From the NCBI GenBank assembly GCA_947474705.1, contig CANJJS010000011.1, forward strand, positions 21,199 to 85,198: a stretch of DNA of 64,000 nt, in the 5' to 3' direction. Shown here one piece after another: positions 44,303 through 52,732 of this stretch; within the stretch, counting starts at the first letter, position 1; each line of letters starts with the position of its first letter. The notes below the pieces were generated by a model, which was not told the DNA's origin, made no database searches, and was given only the letters and a program-made list of their open reading frames with translations. A program made the translations under genes and the position numbers. This DNA comes from Acetobacteraceae bacterium (GTDB lineage Bacteria > Pseudomonadota > Alphaproteobacteria > Acetobacterales > Acetobacteraceae).

Positions 44303-45478
44303 TCAGTCGATCTGGCCTTTGGGAAGTTTCTTTTCGACAATTTCCGCGTACAGCGCGACGCCGTAGGGAATCGCCTCGTCGTTGAAATCGTATTTGTGAT
44401 TGTGCAACGCGGCGCTATCGCCATTACCCAGGTTGATGTGGGCGCCGGGGACGGCTTCCATCATGAAGCTGAAGTCTTCGGATCCCATGCCGGGCGGTGA
44501 GTTTCTGTCGATATTTTCCTCACCGACGAGGGACGCCGCGGCGTCGGCGAACAGTTTCGCTTCGGTTTCGTTATTGACCAGCGGGGCGAAGATCAGGCGG
44601 AAATCCAGTTCCGCCGTGGCGCCGAACCCGTCGGCGACGGCGCGTGTCATCCGTTCCATGTTGTCCCGGATCGTGTTCATCACGGGACGGCTCATGGTGC
44701 GGACCGTGCCCGCCATCGTGGCTTTCTGCGGCACGACGTTATAGGCGTCGCCGGAATGGATTTGCGTGATGCTGAGGACCGCCTGGTCGCGCGCGGAGAT
44801 GTTTCGGGATATGATCGATTGGAGCGCGGTGCCGAGGTGGCAGGCGACCATGACGGGGTCGATGCTTTGGTGCGGGTGTGCGCCATGGGCGCCTTTACCT
44901 TCGATGACGATGTCGAAGAAGGCGCCGCCGGCCATGCGGGCGCCGGGTCCGGTGATGTATTTTCCCACGGGCAGGCCGGGACGGTTGTGCATTCCGTAGA
45001 CCGTGTTGCAGGGAAAACGTTCGAAAAGTCCATCTTTCAGCATGGCTTCGGCGCCGCCCAGTCCTTCCTCGGCGGGCTGGAAGATGAAGTTGACGGTGCC
45101 GTTGAAGTTCTTGTGCTCGGAAAGGTATTTCGCGGCGCCGAGCAGCATCGCGGTATGTCCGTCGTGTCCGCAGGCGTGCATTTTGCCGGGGTTCTGGCTG
45201 GCGTGCGGCAGACCGGTCGCTTCCAGGATCGGCAGCGCGTCCATGTCCGCGCGCAGTCCGACGGCGGCCTGTCCGTTGCCGTTCCGCAACACGCCGACGA
45301 CGCCGGTCACGCCGATGCCGCGGTGCACTTCCAGTCCGTATTCTTCAAGCTTCTGGGCGACCAGATCGGCGGTGCGTACTTCTTCCAGGCCCAGTTCGGG
45401 GTGGGCGTGGATATCGCGGCGGATGGCGGTGAGTTCGGCCTGGTAGGCGCGGGCACGCTCGAGGGTTTTCTGGCTCAT
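44303..45478 (-). CDS. M20 family amidohydrolase (hippurate hydrolase-like)
   Basis: 391 aa. HAHPELG at 24-30, RADMDALP at 76-83, ACGHDGHTAM at 102-111 (C103, H105), QPAEEG at 134-139 and HNRPG with H164 supply the metal site; MGSEDFSFM near 340 holds the C-terminal Glu-Asp region. It cleaves N-acyl/aroyl amino acids or related amides. ATG 45478 overlaps the CoA transferase stop by 4 nt. Paralogue of the protein at 3658-4833, from which it differs throughout; here it is embedded in a catabolic operon. Confidence 0.9.
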   Translation of the reverse strand: MSQKTLERARAYQAELTAIRRDIHAHPELGLEEVRTADLVAQKLEEYGLEVHRGIGVTGVVGVLRNGNGQAAVGLRADMDALPILEATGLPHASQNPGKMHACGHDGHTAMLLGAAKYLSEHKNFNGTVNFIFQPAEEGLGGAEAMLKDGLFERFPCNTVYGMHNRPGLPVGKYITGPGARMAGGAFFDIVIEGKGAHGAHPHQSIDPVMVACHLGTALQSIISRNISARDQAVLSITQIHSGDAYNVVPQKATMAGTVRTMSRPVMNTIRDNMERMTRAVADGFGATAELDFRLIFAPLVNNETEAKLFADAAASLVGEENIDRNSPPGMGSEDFSFMMEAVPGAHINLGNGDSAALHNHKYDFNDEAIPYGVALYAEIVEKKLPKGQID

Positions 45479-46608
45479 CGCATGGCTCCAAAAATTTCTT
45501 CGTTATGTTCGCCCAGTTTCGGCGAGTCCCCGAAAGGATGCGGCCGTTGGCGGTCGAAGGACACGGGCAGGCCGGCGATTTTCAGGCCGCTGTCCGGCAA
45601 AGTGCGCATCATGTCCATGGCCTGGAGCTGCTCGGTTTCCGCGAGTTCGGCGATGTTGTTGACGGGGGCGACGGGCACGCCCGCCTCGCCGATGATCCCG
45701 AGCCATTCGACTCGGGTTTTTTCCATCAGCACGGGCTGCATCGCGGCGACCAGGGCTTCGCGGTTCGCGGAGCGTTTGCGGCCGTCGGAGAAGAGCGGAT
45801 CGGTGCTCCATTCCGGATGCCCCATCGCGCGGGCGAGTTTCACGAACAGCCGGTCGTTGCCGGCGGCGATGCACAATGGGCGGTCGGCGGTTTCGAAGAT
45901 TTGGTAGGGTGCCAGGGTGGCGCTGGCGGCGCCGTGGCGTTTGGGAAGATTGCCGGTGTGGTTGTAGGCGTTCAGCGGCCCCTGCACCCAGGCGACGGCG
46001 GTTTCGAACAGCGACGTGTCGACAACGCAGCCTTTTCCGGTGGTTTCGCGTTGTTTCAGCGCCGCCAGGGCGCCGATGACGCACCACATGCCCGTCGCGG
46101 TGTCGTTGATCGCGGGGGCGCAGAAGGTTGGCGGGTCCTCGGGCCGTCCGGTCAGCGACACGACGGCGCCGTAACATTGCAGCAAAGGATCGAAGCCTGG
46201 CGCGAGTTTTAGCGGTCCCTGGTAACCGAACGCCCAAATGGAGCAGTAAACCAGCCGCGGGTTCACCGCCATCATCGCGTCCGGTCCGATGCCGAAATCG
46301 TCGACGATGCCGGGCCGCAGATTTTGGATCAGAACATCCGCGTGCGCGACGAGGCTTTTCAGCTTTTCCACGTCCTCCGCGTTCTTGATGTCCAGCGTCA
46401 CCGACCGTTTCGACCGGTTATTGGTATGGAAGCTGAGGGAATCTCCGTCGATGAACGGAGGGCCCCAGAGGCGCGCGTCGTCGCCGCCGTCGGGTTTTTC
46501 CACTTTGATCACGTCCGCGCCAAGGTCGGCCATGATCACGCCCGCCAGCGGGCCCGCGAGTGCCTGGCCGATTTCGACGACTCGCACCCCATCCAAAGGA
46601 CCAGCCAT
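45475..46608 (-). CDS. CaiB/BaiF CoA transferase
   Basis: 377-aa family III CoA transferase that moves CoA between carboxylic acids. Opens GPLDGVRVVEIGQALAGP, has ADLGADVIKVEKP at 27-39, NNRSKRSVTLD near 63-73, RPGIVDDFG near 98-106 and the catalytic Asp169 in APAINDTATG, the same number as Asp169 of formyl-CoA transferase. ATG 46608 lies 2 nt after the SDR stop. Likely activates the acid handled by this operon; acceptor unknown. Confidence 0.92.
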   Translation of the reverse strand: MAGPLDGVRVVEIGQALAGPLAGVIMADLGADVIKVEKPDGGDDARLWGPPFIDGDSLSFHTNNRSKRSVTLDIKNAEDVEKLKSLVAHADVLIQNLRPGIVDDFGIGPDAMMAVNPRLVYCSIWAFGYQGPLKLAPGFDPLLQCYGAVVSLTGRPEDPPTFCAPAINDTATGMWCVIGALAALKQRETTGKGCVVDTSLFETAVAWVQGPLNAYNHTGNLPKRHGAASATLAPYQIFETADRPLCIAAGNDRLFVKLARAMGHPEWSTDPLFSDGRKRSANREALVAAMQPVLMEKTRVEWLGIIGEAGVPVAPVNNIAELAETEQLQAMDMMRTLPDSGLKIAGLPVSFDRQRPHPFGDSPKLGEHNEEIFGAMR

Positions 46609-46610
46609 GA

Positions 46611-47378
46611 TCAATGATTCCCCAGGTTCAACCGCGACCGGAACGCCTCGTCTCCCAGGGAAAATTCCTGGCCGTTGAGGTCGTCGGCCGCTGCTGTGCA
46701 AAGATAGACGATGGCGATCGCCGGATGCGCGACGGGCGTCAGATTGCCGCGCGGGATCTGGCTGACGCGATTGATGCCGGAGGCGCGGATGGTCACCTGC
46801 ATGTCCGTGTCGGTCGTCCCCGGCTGGAACCCGAAGACGCGAATGCCGTTATCGGGATTTTCCAGCGCCACCGCGCGGGTCAGCATCGCCAGACCGGCTT
46901 TGCCCGAACAATAGGCGCTCCAACCCTCCAACGGCCGCATCGCGGCGCCGGAGGACACGTTGACGATCGTTCCGCCGCCCGCCGCGATCATGCGCGGCAG
47001 CACCGCCCGGATCGGATGATAGGCGCCGGTCAGATTGATCTCGATGTTGCGCGCCCAGACGGCGGGATCGCTGTCGGCGACGGAAGCGATGGGCTCGATC
47101 ACGCCGGCGTTGTTGATCAGCATATCGACCTTGCCGAAGCGGCCCTCGGTCTCCGCGATCAGACCCTCGACCTGGCTGTAATCGGACACGTCGCAGGCCC
47201 GCGCGCTGGCTTTGCCGCCGTCGCGAACGATGGAGGCCGCGACGTCGCCCGCCAGCCGCCCATCGCGCGCGGTCAGCATCACGGTCGCGCCTTCCCGCGC
47301 CAGGGCGGCCGCCGCGGCCGCGCCGATTCCCTTGCTCGCACCGGTGACGACGATCACCTTCCCCGACAGGCTTGCCAT
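46611..47378 (-). CDS. SDR family oxidoreductase
   Basis: 255-aa classical SDR. TGASKGIG at 12-19, NNAG at 89-92, S143, Y156 and K160 form an intact catalytic set; the cofactor is likely NAD(P). First gene of the five-gene leftward operon (SDR, CoA transferase, M20, racemase-fold, flavoprotein). It is divergent from an LLM gene, with 87 nt between the starts that must hold both promoters. The C-terminal region is longer than typical (NGQEFSLGDEAF). Confidence 0.9.
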   Translation of the reverse strand: MASLSGKVIVVTGASKGIGAAAAAALAREGATVMLTARDGRLAGDVAASIVRDGGKASARACDVSDYSQVEGLIAETEGRFGKVDMLINNAGVIEPIASVADSDPAVWARNIEINLTGAYHPIRAVLPRMIAAGGGTIVNVSSGAAMRPLEGWSAYCSGKAGLAMLTRAVALENPDNGIRVFGFQPGTTDTDMQVTIRASGINRVSQIPRGNLTPVAHPAIAIVYLCTAAADDLNGQEFSLGDEAFRSRLNLGNH

Positions 47379-47465
47379 GCGCTCGAACTCCTCGTTGCTT
47401 GCCCCCAGGTTTACGAGACCCGGCGGTGGGCGGCAAACTCCACCGCACCGAATGGGAGAGAGACA

Positions 47466-48506
47466 ATGCGCGTATCCATGGGACTGCCCGTCCACGACTG
47501 GTCCGCCTGCGCCAAGGCGGCGAAACAGGCCGAGGACGACGGCGTCGACGTCATCACCAGCAATGAGTTGAAGCACGATCCCTTCACCCCGCTGGCCTTC
47601 GCGGCGCTGGCCACGGAACGCGTGACGCTGGTTCCCTCCGTCGCCATCGCCTTCCCGCGCAGTCCGATGATCGTCGCCAACCAGGCCTGGGATATCAATC
47701 GTCATTCCAAGGGCCGTTTCGTGGTGGGGCTTGGTTCCCAGGTCAAAGGCCACAACGAACGCCGGTTCAGTGTGCCGTGGGTCTCGCCCGCCGCACGGCT
47801 TGGCGAGTACGTCGAATCGCTGCGCGCGATTTTTCGTTGCTGGGAATACGGGGAAAAGCTCAGCTACCAGGGGAAGCATTACCAGTTCTCGCTGATGACG
47901 CCCGAATTCTCGCCGGGACCGCAGAATGTGCGGGTACCGCCGATCGCCATGGCGGCGGTCGGGCCGCTGATGCTGAAAACCGCGGCGCGGGTCGCCGACA
48001 GTGTCCGCCTGCACAGCTTCGCCACCAAGGATTACGTCGAAAAAGTTGTTCGTCCGCTGCTGGCGGAAGAACTCGCCAAACGCGGCAAGAGCTTTGAAAA
48101 TTTCGAAATGACCGGCGGCGGGTTCATCGCCACCGGCCCGGACGAGGCCGCCGTTAAAGCCGCCGCCGAAAAAGTCCGCTATCGCGTGGCGTTTTATGGC
48201 TCCACGCCCGCGTACCGCGGTGTTTTCGATCAGCACGGGGTCGGCGACCTTGGCATTAAACTGAACACGATGTCGCGCAACGGCGAATGGGCCGACATGG
48301 CGCGGCAGGTGCCGGACGACGTGCTGGACCTGTTCGTGGCCCGCGCGCCCTACGAGGGCCTCGCCGAAGCCATCGAGAAACGTTACGGCGGTATCGTCGA
48401 CTCCGTGTCCGTGGATTTCGTCGAGGGCACCCCCGCCTCCGTTCGCCGCGGCACGATCGAGGCCCTGAAGAAAATCCCGGCCACGTTCACGGGCTTCGCC
48501 GCCTGA
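47466..48506 (+). CDS. LLM class F420/flavin-dependent oxidoreductase
   Basis: 346-aa TIM-barrel enzyme. MGLPVHDWSACAKAAKQAEDDG, VTLVPSVAIAFPRSPMIVA and GRFVVGLGSQVKGHNERRF match the TIGR-type LLM proteins often labelled F420-dependent, though in proteobacteria flavin use is equally possible. ATG 47466 has GGGAG 7 nt upstream. Followed by SDR (98 nt) and CoA transferase (8 nt) genes in the same direction, a likely co-regulated set. Confidence 0.87.
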   Translation: MRVSMGLPVHDWSACAKAAKQAEDDGVDVITSNELKHDPFTPLAFAALATERVTLVPSVAIAFPRSPMIVANQAWDINRHSKGRFVVGLGSQVKGHNERRFSVPWVSPAARLGEYVESLRAIFRCWEYGEKLSYQGKHYQFSLMTPEFSPGPQNVRVPPIAMAAVGPLMLKTAARVADSVRLHSFATKDYVEKVVRPLLAEELAKRGKSFENFEMTGGGFIATGPDEAAVKAAAEKVRYRVAFYGSTPAYRGVFDQHGVGDLGIKLNTMSRNGEWADMARQVPDDVLDLFVARAPYEGLAEAIEKRYGGIVDSVSVDFVEGTPASVRRGTIEALKKIPATFTGFAA

Positions 48507-48526
48507 TCCCGCGGCATTGACCTGAA

Positions 48527-48559
48527 CCGGAGGGCGCCCGACACTCCAACGCCCTCCGG
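48527..48559. terminator. 10-bp hairpin between LLM and SDR genes
   Basis: CCGGAGGGCG (48527-48536) and CGCCCTCCGG (48550-48559) pair perfectly around 13 nt. No T-run follows, so it may weaken or process the transcript rather than end it. It splits the LLM gene from the SDR-CoA transferase pair. Confidence 0.5.
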
Positions 48560-48603
48560 CCAAACACCGGACCACCAGAAACATACGTCGAGGAAACGAA
48601 CAC

Positions 48604-49503
48604 ATGAGCCGTCTTTGCGAAGGCCGCGTCGCCATTGTCACCGGCGCGGGCCGTGGGATCGGCCGGGAGCACGCGTTGCTACTGGCCAAACATGGCGCCC
48701 GCGTTGTGGTGAACGACATCGGCACCAGCGGAGACGGCGTCGGCTCCGACGAAACCCCCGCGCAGGAAGTCGTCCGCGCCATCAAGGAAATGGGCGGCGA
48801 TGCCGTGGTCAACACCGACAACGTCGCCGACTTTCTGGGTGCCAAGCGCATGGTTGACCAGGCGATCGATACGTTCGGCACGCTGGACGTTCTCGTGAAC
48901 AACGCGGGTATTTTGCGCGACCGCGTGCTGGTGAACATGGTGGAACCGGAATGGGACGCCGTGATCGCGGTGCATCTGAAAGGCACCTTCGCCCCTTCGC
49001 GCCACGCCGCCGCTTACTGGCGTAACAAATCGAAGGAAATCGACGGGCCGGTGCACGGGCGCATCATCAACACCTCGTCCGTCTCCGGCATCTACGGCAA
49101 CACCGGCCAGACCAACTACGGCGCCGCCAAGGCCGGCATCGCCGCGTTCTCCATCATCGCCGCGCGCGAGCTGAAACGTTACGGCGTCACCGTCAACGCG
49201 ATGGCGCCCCAGGCGCTGACCCGCATGACCGAAGGTTTGCGGGAACGCACCGAGGACGAAAAAGCCGCCATGCACCCGGGACGCGTGTCGCCGACGGTGG
49301 TCTGGCTCGCCAGCCTGGAATCGTCCGAGTTCACGGGACGCGTCATCGAAGCGGGCAGCGGCCTGCTGGCGATCGCCGAGGGCTGGACCCGCGGCCCCAC
49401 CGTCGTCCCCGAGGAAGACCCCGCGAAACTCGGCCCGATCCTGATGGGCATGCTGGCGAAAGCCCGCAAGAACACTGGCATGAACGGCCTCCCACTGGAC
49501 TGA
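48604..49503 (+). CDS. SDR family oxidoreductase (MFE-type 3-hydroxyacyl-CoA dehydrogenase-like)
   Basis: 299 aa. TGAGRGIG at 13-20, VVNDIGTSGDG at 35-45 (a long insertion characteristic of the MFE-2/HSD17B4-like SDRs), NNAGI at 99-103, S159, Y172 and K176. Such enzymes oxidise 3-hydroxyacyl-CoA in beta-oxidation-like routes, fitting the CoA transferase gene 8 nt downstream. ATG 48604 has GAGGA upstream. Confidence 0.9.
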   Translation: MSRLCEGRVAIVTGAGRGIGREHALLLAKHGARVVVNDIGTSGDGVGSDETPAQEVVRAIKEMGGDAVVNTDNVADFLGAKRMVDQAIDTFGTLDVLVNNAGILRDRVLVNMVEPEWDAVIAVHLKGTFAPSRHAAAYWRNKSKEIDGPVHGRIINTSSVSGIYGNTGQTNYGAAKAGIAAFSIIAARELKRYGVTVNAMAPQALTRMTEGLRERTEDEKAAMHPGRVSPTVVWLASLESSEFTGRVIEAGSGLLAIAEGWTRGPTVVPEEDPAKLGPILMGMLAKARKNTGMNGLPLD

Positions 49504-49511
49504 ACACAGAC

Positions 49512-50720
49512 ATGACCGAACCCCTTTTCGCGGGCCTGAAGGTCATCGATTGCGCCAGCTATGTCGCCGCCCCCGCGGCGGCGACCGTGCTGGCGGATTT
49601 CGGCGCCGAGGTCGTCAAAATCGAACCGCCTGGCGAGGGCGATCCCTGGCGCACCCAGTACAAGCGTCCGGGCATGCCGCCCTCGGAGCATAATCACCCT
49701 TGGCTGATGGACGACCGTAACAAACGCGGCCTGGTCCTGGACCTGAAAGCCCCCGCCGGGAAAGCCGTGCTGGAACGCCTCGTCAGCCAGGCCGACATCT
49801 TCATCACCAACACCCCGCTGCCCGCCCGCGGGCGTCTCGGCATTCGTTACGAGGATTTTTCCGAGAAATATCCGCGTCTGATCTACGCCTCCCTCACCGC
49901 CTATGGCGAGGCCGGAGAAGAAGCCGGCAAAACCGGGTTCGACGCCACCGCGTACTGGGCGCGCTCCGGTCTGATGGACGAGGTGCGTCCGGACCATCGC
50001 GCCATCCCCGCCCGCTCCGTCGCCGGCATGGGCGACCGCCCCACCGCCATGGCGCTCTACGGCGCCATCGTCACCGCGCTCTACCGCCGCGAGAAAACCG
50101 GCCTGGGTGGCGAGGTCCGCGCGAATCTGATGGCCAGCGGTATGTGGGCCAACGGTTACCTCATCCAGGCCCGCCTCTGCGGAACGATCTTCCCCCCGCG
50201 CCCGCCGCGCGAGGAGTCGATCTCCGCGACGTCCAACATCTACCGCGTCCAGGACGACCGGTGGGCCATGCTGGCGCTGTCCAGCGAACGGCAATGGCCC
50301 GCTCTGGCGAAAGCCGTCGGGATGCCGGACCTGCCGGCAGACCCGCGCTTCGCCACCGCCGAGGCCCGCCGGATCAACGCCGTCACCCTGATGCACATTC
50401 TGGACGAGGTTTTCGCCACCAAACCCTTGGCCGAGTGGCGCGCCATCCTCGACGCCGCCGGCCTGACCTTCGGGCCCGTGGGCACGGTCGAGGAAATCGT
50501 CTCCGACCCACAGGCCCTCGCCATCGGCGCCCTTCGTCCCCTGGGGGGCACCGGGATGATGACCATCGACAGCCCCTTTACCCTGACTGGGGTGGACAAG
50601 GTGCCCGCCGTGCCCGCCCCCGGCTTCGGCGAACATACCGGATCCGTGTTGCGCGGCGCCGGTTATTCGGACTCGGACATCGCGGCGCTGCGAGAGGGGG
50701 GGATCGTCGCCGGTCCCTGA
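49512..50720 (+). CDS. CaiB/BaiF CoA transferase
   Basis: 402 aa. LKVIDCASYVAAPAAATVLADFGAEVVKIEPPGEGD at the N-terminus, DDRNKRGLVLDLKAPAGK at 67-84, and the probable catalytic Asp175 in AGMGDRPTAM. Second of three such enzymes in the window. Coupled in space to the SDR gene. Donor and acceptor acids are not evident. Confidence 0.92.
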   Translation: MTEPLFAGLKVIDCASYVAAPAAATVLADFGAEVVKIEPPGEGDPWRTQYKRPGMPPSEHNHPWLMDDRNKRGLVLDLKAPAGKAVLERLVSQADIFITNTPLPARGRLGIRYEDFSEKYPRLIYASLTAYGEAGEEAGKTGFDATAYWARSGLMDEVRPDHRAIPARSVAGMGDRPTAMALYGAIVTALYRREKTGLGGEVRANLMASGMWANGYLIQARLCGTIFPPRPPREESISATSNIYRVQDDRWAMLALSSERQWPALAKAVGMPDLPADPRFATAEARRINAVTLMHILDEVFATKPLAEWRAILDAAGLTFGPVGTVEEIVSDPQALAIGALRPLGGTGMMTIDSPFTLTGVDKVPAVPAPGFGEHTGSVLRGAGYSDSDIAALREGGIVAGP

Positions 50721-51047
50721 CAGCCCGCCGGACTTATCGCCTGTCCGCCAGTGTCCTGGCTTTGCCCCGCGACGTTTGTCGGAGAACATCGCACAGGCCT
50801 GGCGTAAGCGGCCGGGCAAGGTTTCAAAGCGCTTCGCACGAAACCGGGCTCGTTTTCGCGCCGCGTGCCGGAAGCCCCGATCGGCGGGCGGCCGCGGGTG
50901 TGGCCTTTTGAGATACACCTCATGCTCCGGGTTAACGCGAAATACGATCCGCTCGCAATGACGATTCCCGGACATCGCCCTGCCCGGTTTCCAGGACCGG
51001 GCAACCTGCTCTAAGCTACTTTTGGCCAAAGAACAGGAGGACGACAC
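50721..51047. other. Non-coding stretch upstream of NIPSNAP gene
   Basis: 327 nt without a credible gene. Close to the NIPSNAP start, TGCCCGGT (50981-50988) and ACCGGGCA (50996-51003) form a perfect 8-bp inverted repeat with a 7-nt spacer, a possible operator or promoter-proximal hairpin. I saw no convincing promoter hexamers. Confidence 0.6.
50981..51003. promoter_or_regulatory. Inverted repeat, candidate operator for the NIPSNAP-LigB-LLM operon
   Basis: Perfect 8-bp arms TGCCCGGT and ACCGGGCA flank TTCCAGG, 45 nt before the NIPSNAP start codon. Size and position suit a dimeric repressor site. No regulator gene is adjacent. Confidence 0.35.
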
Positions 51048-51665
51048 ATGATCATCGAAATGCGGACCTATACGCTCCAGCCCGGCACGCTGGCCGAGGC
51101 GGAGAAGCGCTTCGGGGAAGCGCTGCCCATCCGGGAAAAGCACTCCAAACTCGCCGCGTTCTGGCACACCGAGGTCGGACCGCTGAACCAGATCATCCAT
51201 GTCTGGGCATACGACAGCTTCGAACATCGCGCCGCTGTCCGCGCCGCCGCGTCGAAAGAGCCCGGCTGGCCGCCGCCGATCCGCGAGTTCGTGACGCACC
51301 AGCAAAGCGAAGTGTTCCATCCCGCGCCGTTCTGCCCCGACCTGTCCCCGCGTCAGATCGGGCCGCTGTTCGAAATTCGCGAATACACCCTGACCGCCGG
51401 CTCCATTCCGGGTCTGATCGAGCGCTGGTCGGAGAAGATCGAAGGGCGTCAGAAATTCTCGCCGTTGGTGGCGGGCATGTATTCGGAATTCGGGGCGCTG
51501 AACAAATGGGTCCATATTTGGGCTTATAAGGACGCCAACGAACGCGCCAGTGTTCGCGCCGCGGCCGCGGCGACGGGCAACTGGCCCGCGCGTAACCCGC
51601 CGGGCGTCGTGGTGCATCAGGAAAATCGCCTGGTCGTACCCGCGGCGTTCTCGCCGATCCGTTGA
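51048..51665 (+). CDS. NIPSNAP family protein, two tandem domains
   Basis: 205 aa made of two ferredoxin-like NIPSNAP domains (about 1-95 and 105-203). Both open with a family-type strand (IIEMRTYTLQPGTL; FEIREYTLTAGSI) and both contain VHVW/VHIWAY-like cores (QIIHVWAYDS; KWVHIWAYKD). These proteins are dimeric and often sit with aromatic degradation or oxygenase genes; no catalytic residue is agreed. ATG 51048 has AGGAGG 7 nt upstream. First of three genes with LigB-like dioxygenase and LLM oxidoreductase. Confidence 0.88.
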   Translation: MIIEMRTYTLQPGTLAEAEKRFGEALPIREKHSKLAAFWHTEVGPLNQIIHVWAYDSFEHRAAVRAAASKEPGWPPPIREFVTHQQSEVFHPAPFCPDLSPRQIGPLFEIREYTLTAGSIPGLIERWSEKIEGRQKFSPLVAGMYSEFGALNKWVHIWAYKDANERASVRAAAAATGNWPARNPPGVVVHQENRLVVPAAFSPIR

Positions 51666-51672
51666 TCCTGTT

Positions 51673-51704
51673 CGCGGGGCCGCGGTTTCCGCCGCGGCCC
51701 CGCG
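51673..51704. terminator. 13-bp GC-rich hairpin after NIPSNAP gene
   Basis: CGCGGGGCCGCGG (51673-51685) and CCGCGGCCCCGCG (51692-51704) pair perfectly around a 6-nt loop, then GTTTTA. It lies between the NIPSNAP and LigB-like genes and may attenuate transcription into the latter. Confidence 0.55.
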
Positions 51705-51723
51705 GTTTTACCGGAGACGCCCG

Positions 51724-52710
51724 ATGGCGAGGCTGATCGCGGGTTTCGGCACATCGCACAGTCCCATGCTGGCGGCGCGCGCCGAGGATTGGGTCGAGGG
51801 CGCGTTTCTCGGCCGCGATAAAGCGCGGCAACTCGTGGATTTCGACGGCGTGCCTTGCCGGTACGACGACATTCTGGCGCGCGCGCCCGCCGATGCCGCC
51901 GCCCGTATCGCGCCCGATCTGTTACGGAAACGGCACGCGGATATCCTGACGGCGATCTCCCGTTTGCATGGCGACATCGCCAGAGCGGAACTTGACGCCT
52001 TGATCGTCATTGGCGACGACCAGGAGGAAATGTTCGATCATACGAACATGCCGTCGATCGGAATTTACCATGGCGCCAGCATTCCCAACGCCAAAGCGGG
52101 ACCGGCGGCCGCGCCGCTCGACATGGCGCGCATGCGATTTCAGGAAGAGGGCGCCGATCGCGACTACCCCTGCCACGCGCCGCTGGCGCGGCATCTGATC
52201 GACGCGCTGCAGGACAGCGGTTTCGACCTGTCCGCCATGGCGCGCGTCGCGCCGGGCAAGACAGAGGGCCATGCCGTGTCCTTCGTACACAAGTTCCTCA
52301 TGGGCGATGTGCCGGTCCCGGTCGTGCCTCTGTTCCTCAATGCCTACTACCCTCCGAACCAACCCTCGCCCGCCCGCTGTTTCGCGCTGGGTCAGGCCCT
52401 GGCCCAGGCGATCGAGGCGTTTCGCGGCGAGGCGCGGATTGGCGTGCTGGCCTCGGGAGGACTCAGCCATTTCGTGGTCGACGAGGCCTTCGATCATGCC
52501 GTGATCGCGGCGTTGCGATCCCGCGACGAGACATTTTTCCGCACGGCGCCGTTGCATAAATTGCAGTCCGGCAGCTCGGAAATCCGCAACTGGATCTGTC
52601 TGGCCGGCGCGGTGGGCGCGCTGGCGTTGGACTGGGTCTCCTATACCCCGGGATACCGCACGCCCGCTTTGACAGGCACGGGTCTGTGTTTCGCCAGCTT
52701 TCAACGTTAA
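51724..52710 (+). CDS. Class III extradiol ring-cleavage dioxygenase (LigB-like)
   Basis: 328 aa, homologous to the beta subunit of protocatechuate 4,5-dioxygenase and to gallate dioxygenase. GTSHSPML gives His12, the position of the first iron ligand of LigB; DALIVIGDDQEE (91-102) and ASGGLSHFVVDEAFD (near 241-255, with the Glu) form the active-site loops. Cleaves catechol-type rings with Fe(II) and O2. No LigA-like alpha subunit gene is adjacent. ATG 51724 has GGAG 7 nt upstream. Forms an operon with NIPSNAP and LLM genes. Confidence 0.88.
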   Translation: MARLIAGFGTSHSPMLAARAEDWVEGAFLGRDKARQLVDFDGVPCRYDDILARAPADAAARIAPDLLRKRHADILTAISRLHGDIARAELDALIVIGDDQEEMFDHTNMPSIGIYHGASIPNAKAGPAAAPLDMARMRFQEEGADRDYPCHAPLARHLIDALQDSGFDLSAMARVAPGKTEGHAVSFVHKFLMGDVPVPVVPLFLNAYYPPNQPSPARCFALGQALAQAIEAFRGEARIGVLASGGLSHFVVDEAFDHAVIAALRSRDETFFRTAPLHKLQSGSSEIRNWICLAGAVGALALDWVSYTPGYRTPALTGTGLCFASFQR

Positions 52711-52732
52711 AAGAGATCGAGGGAGAATCGCT

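Noticed and set aside
50776..50961. 61-residue open frame between CoA transferase and NIPSNAP genes
   Set aside because: Basic, compositionally random and without a convincing ribosome-binding site.
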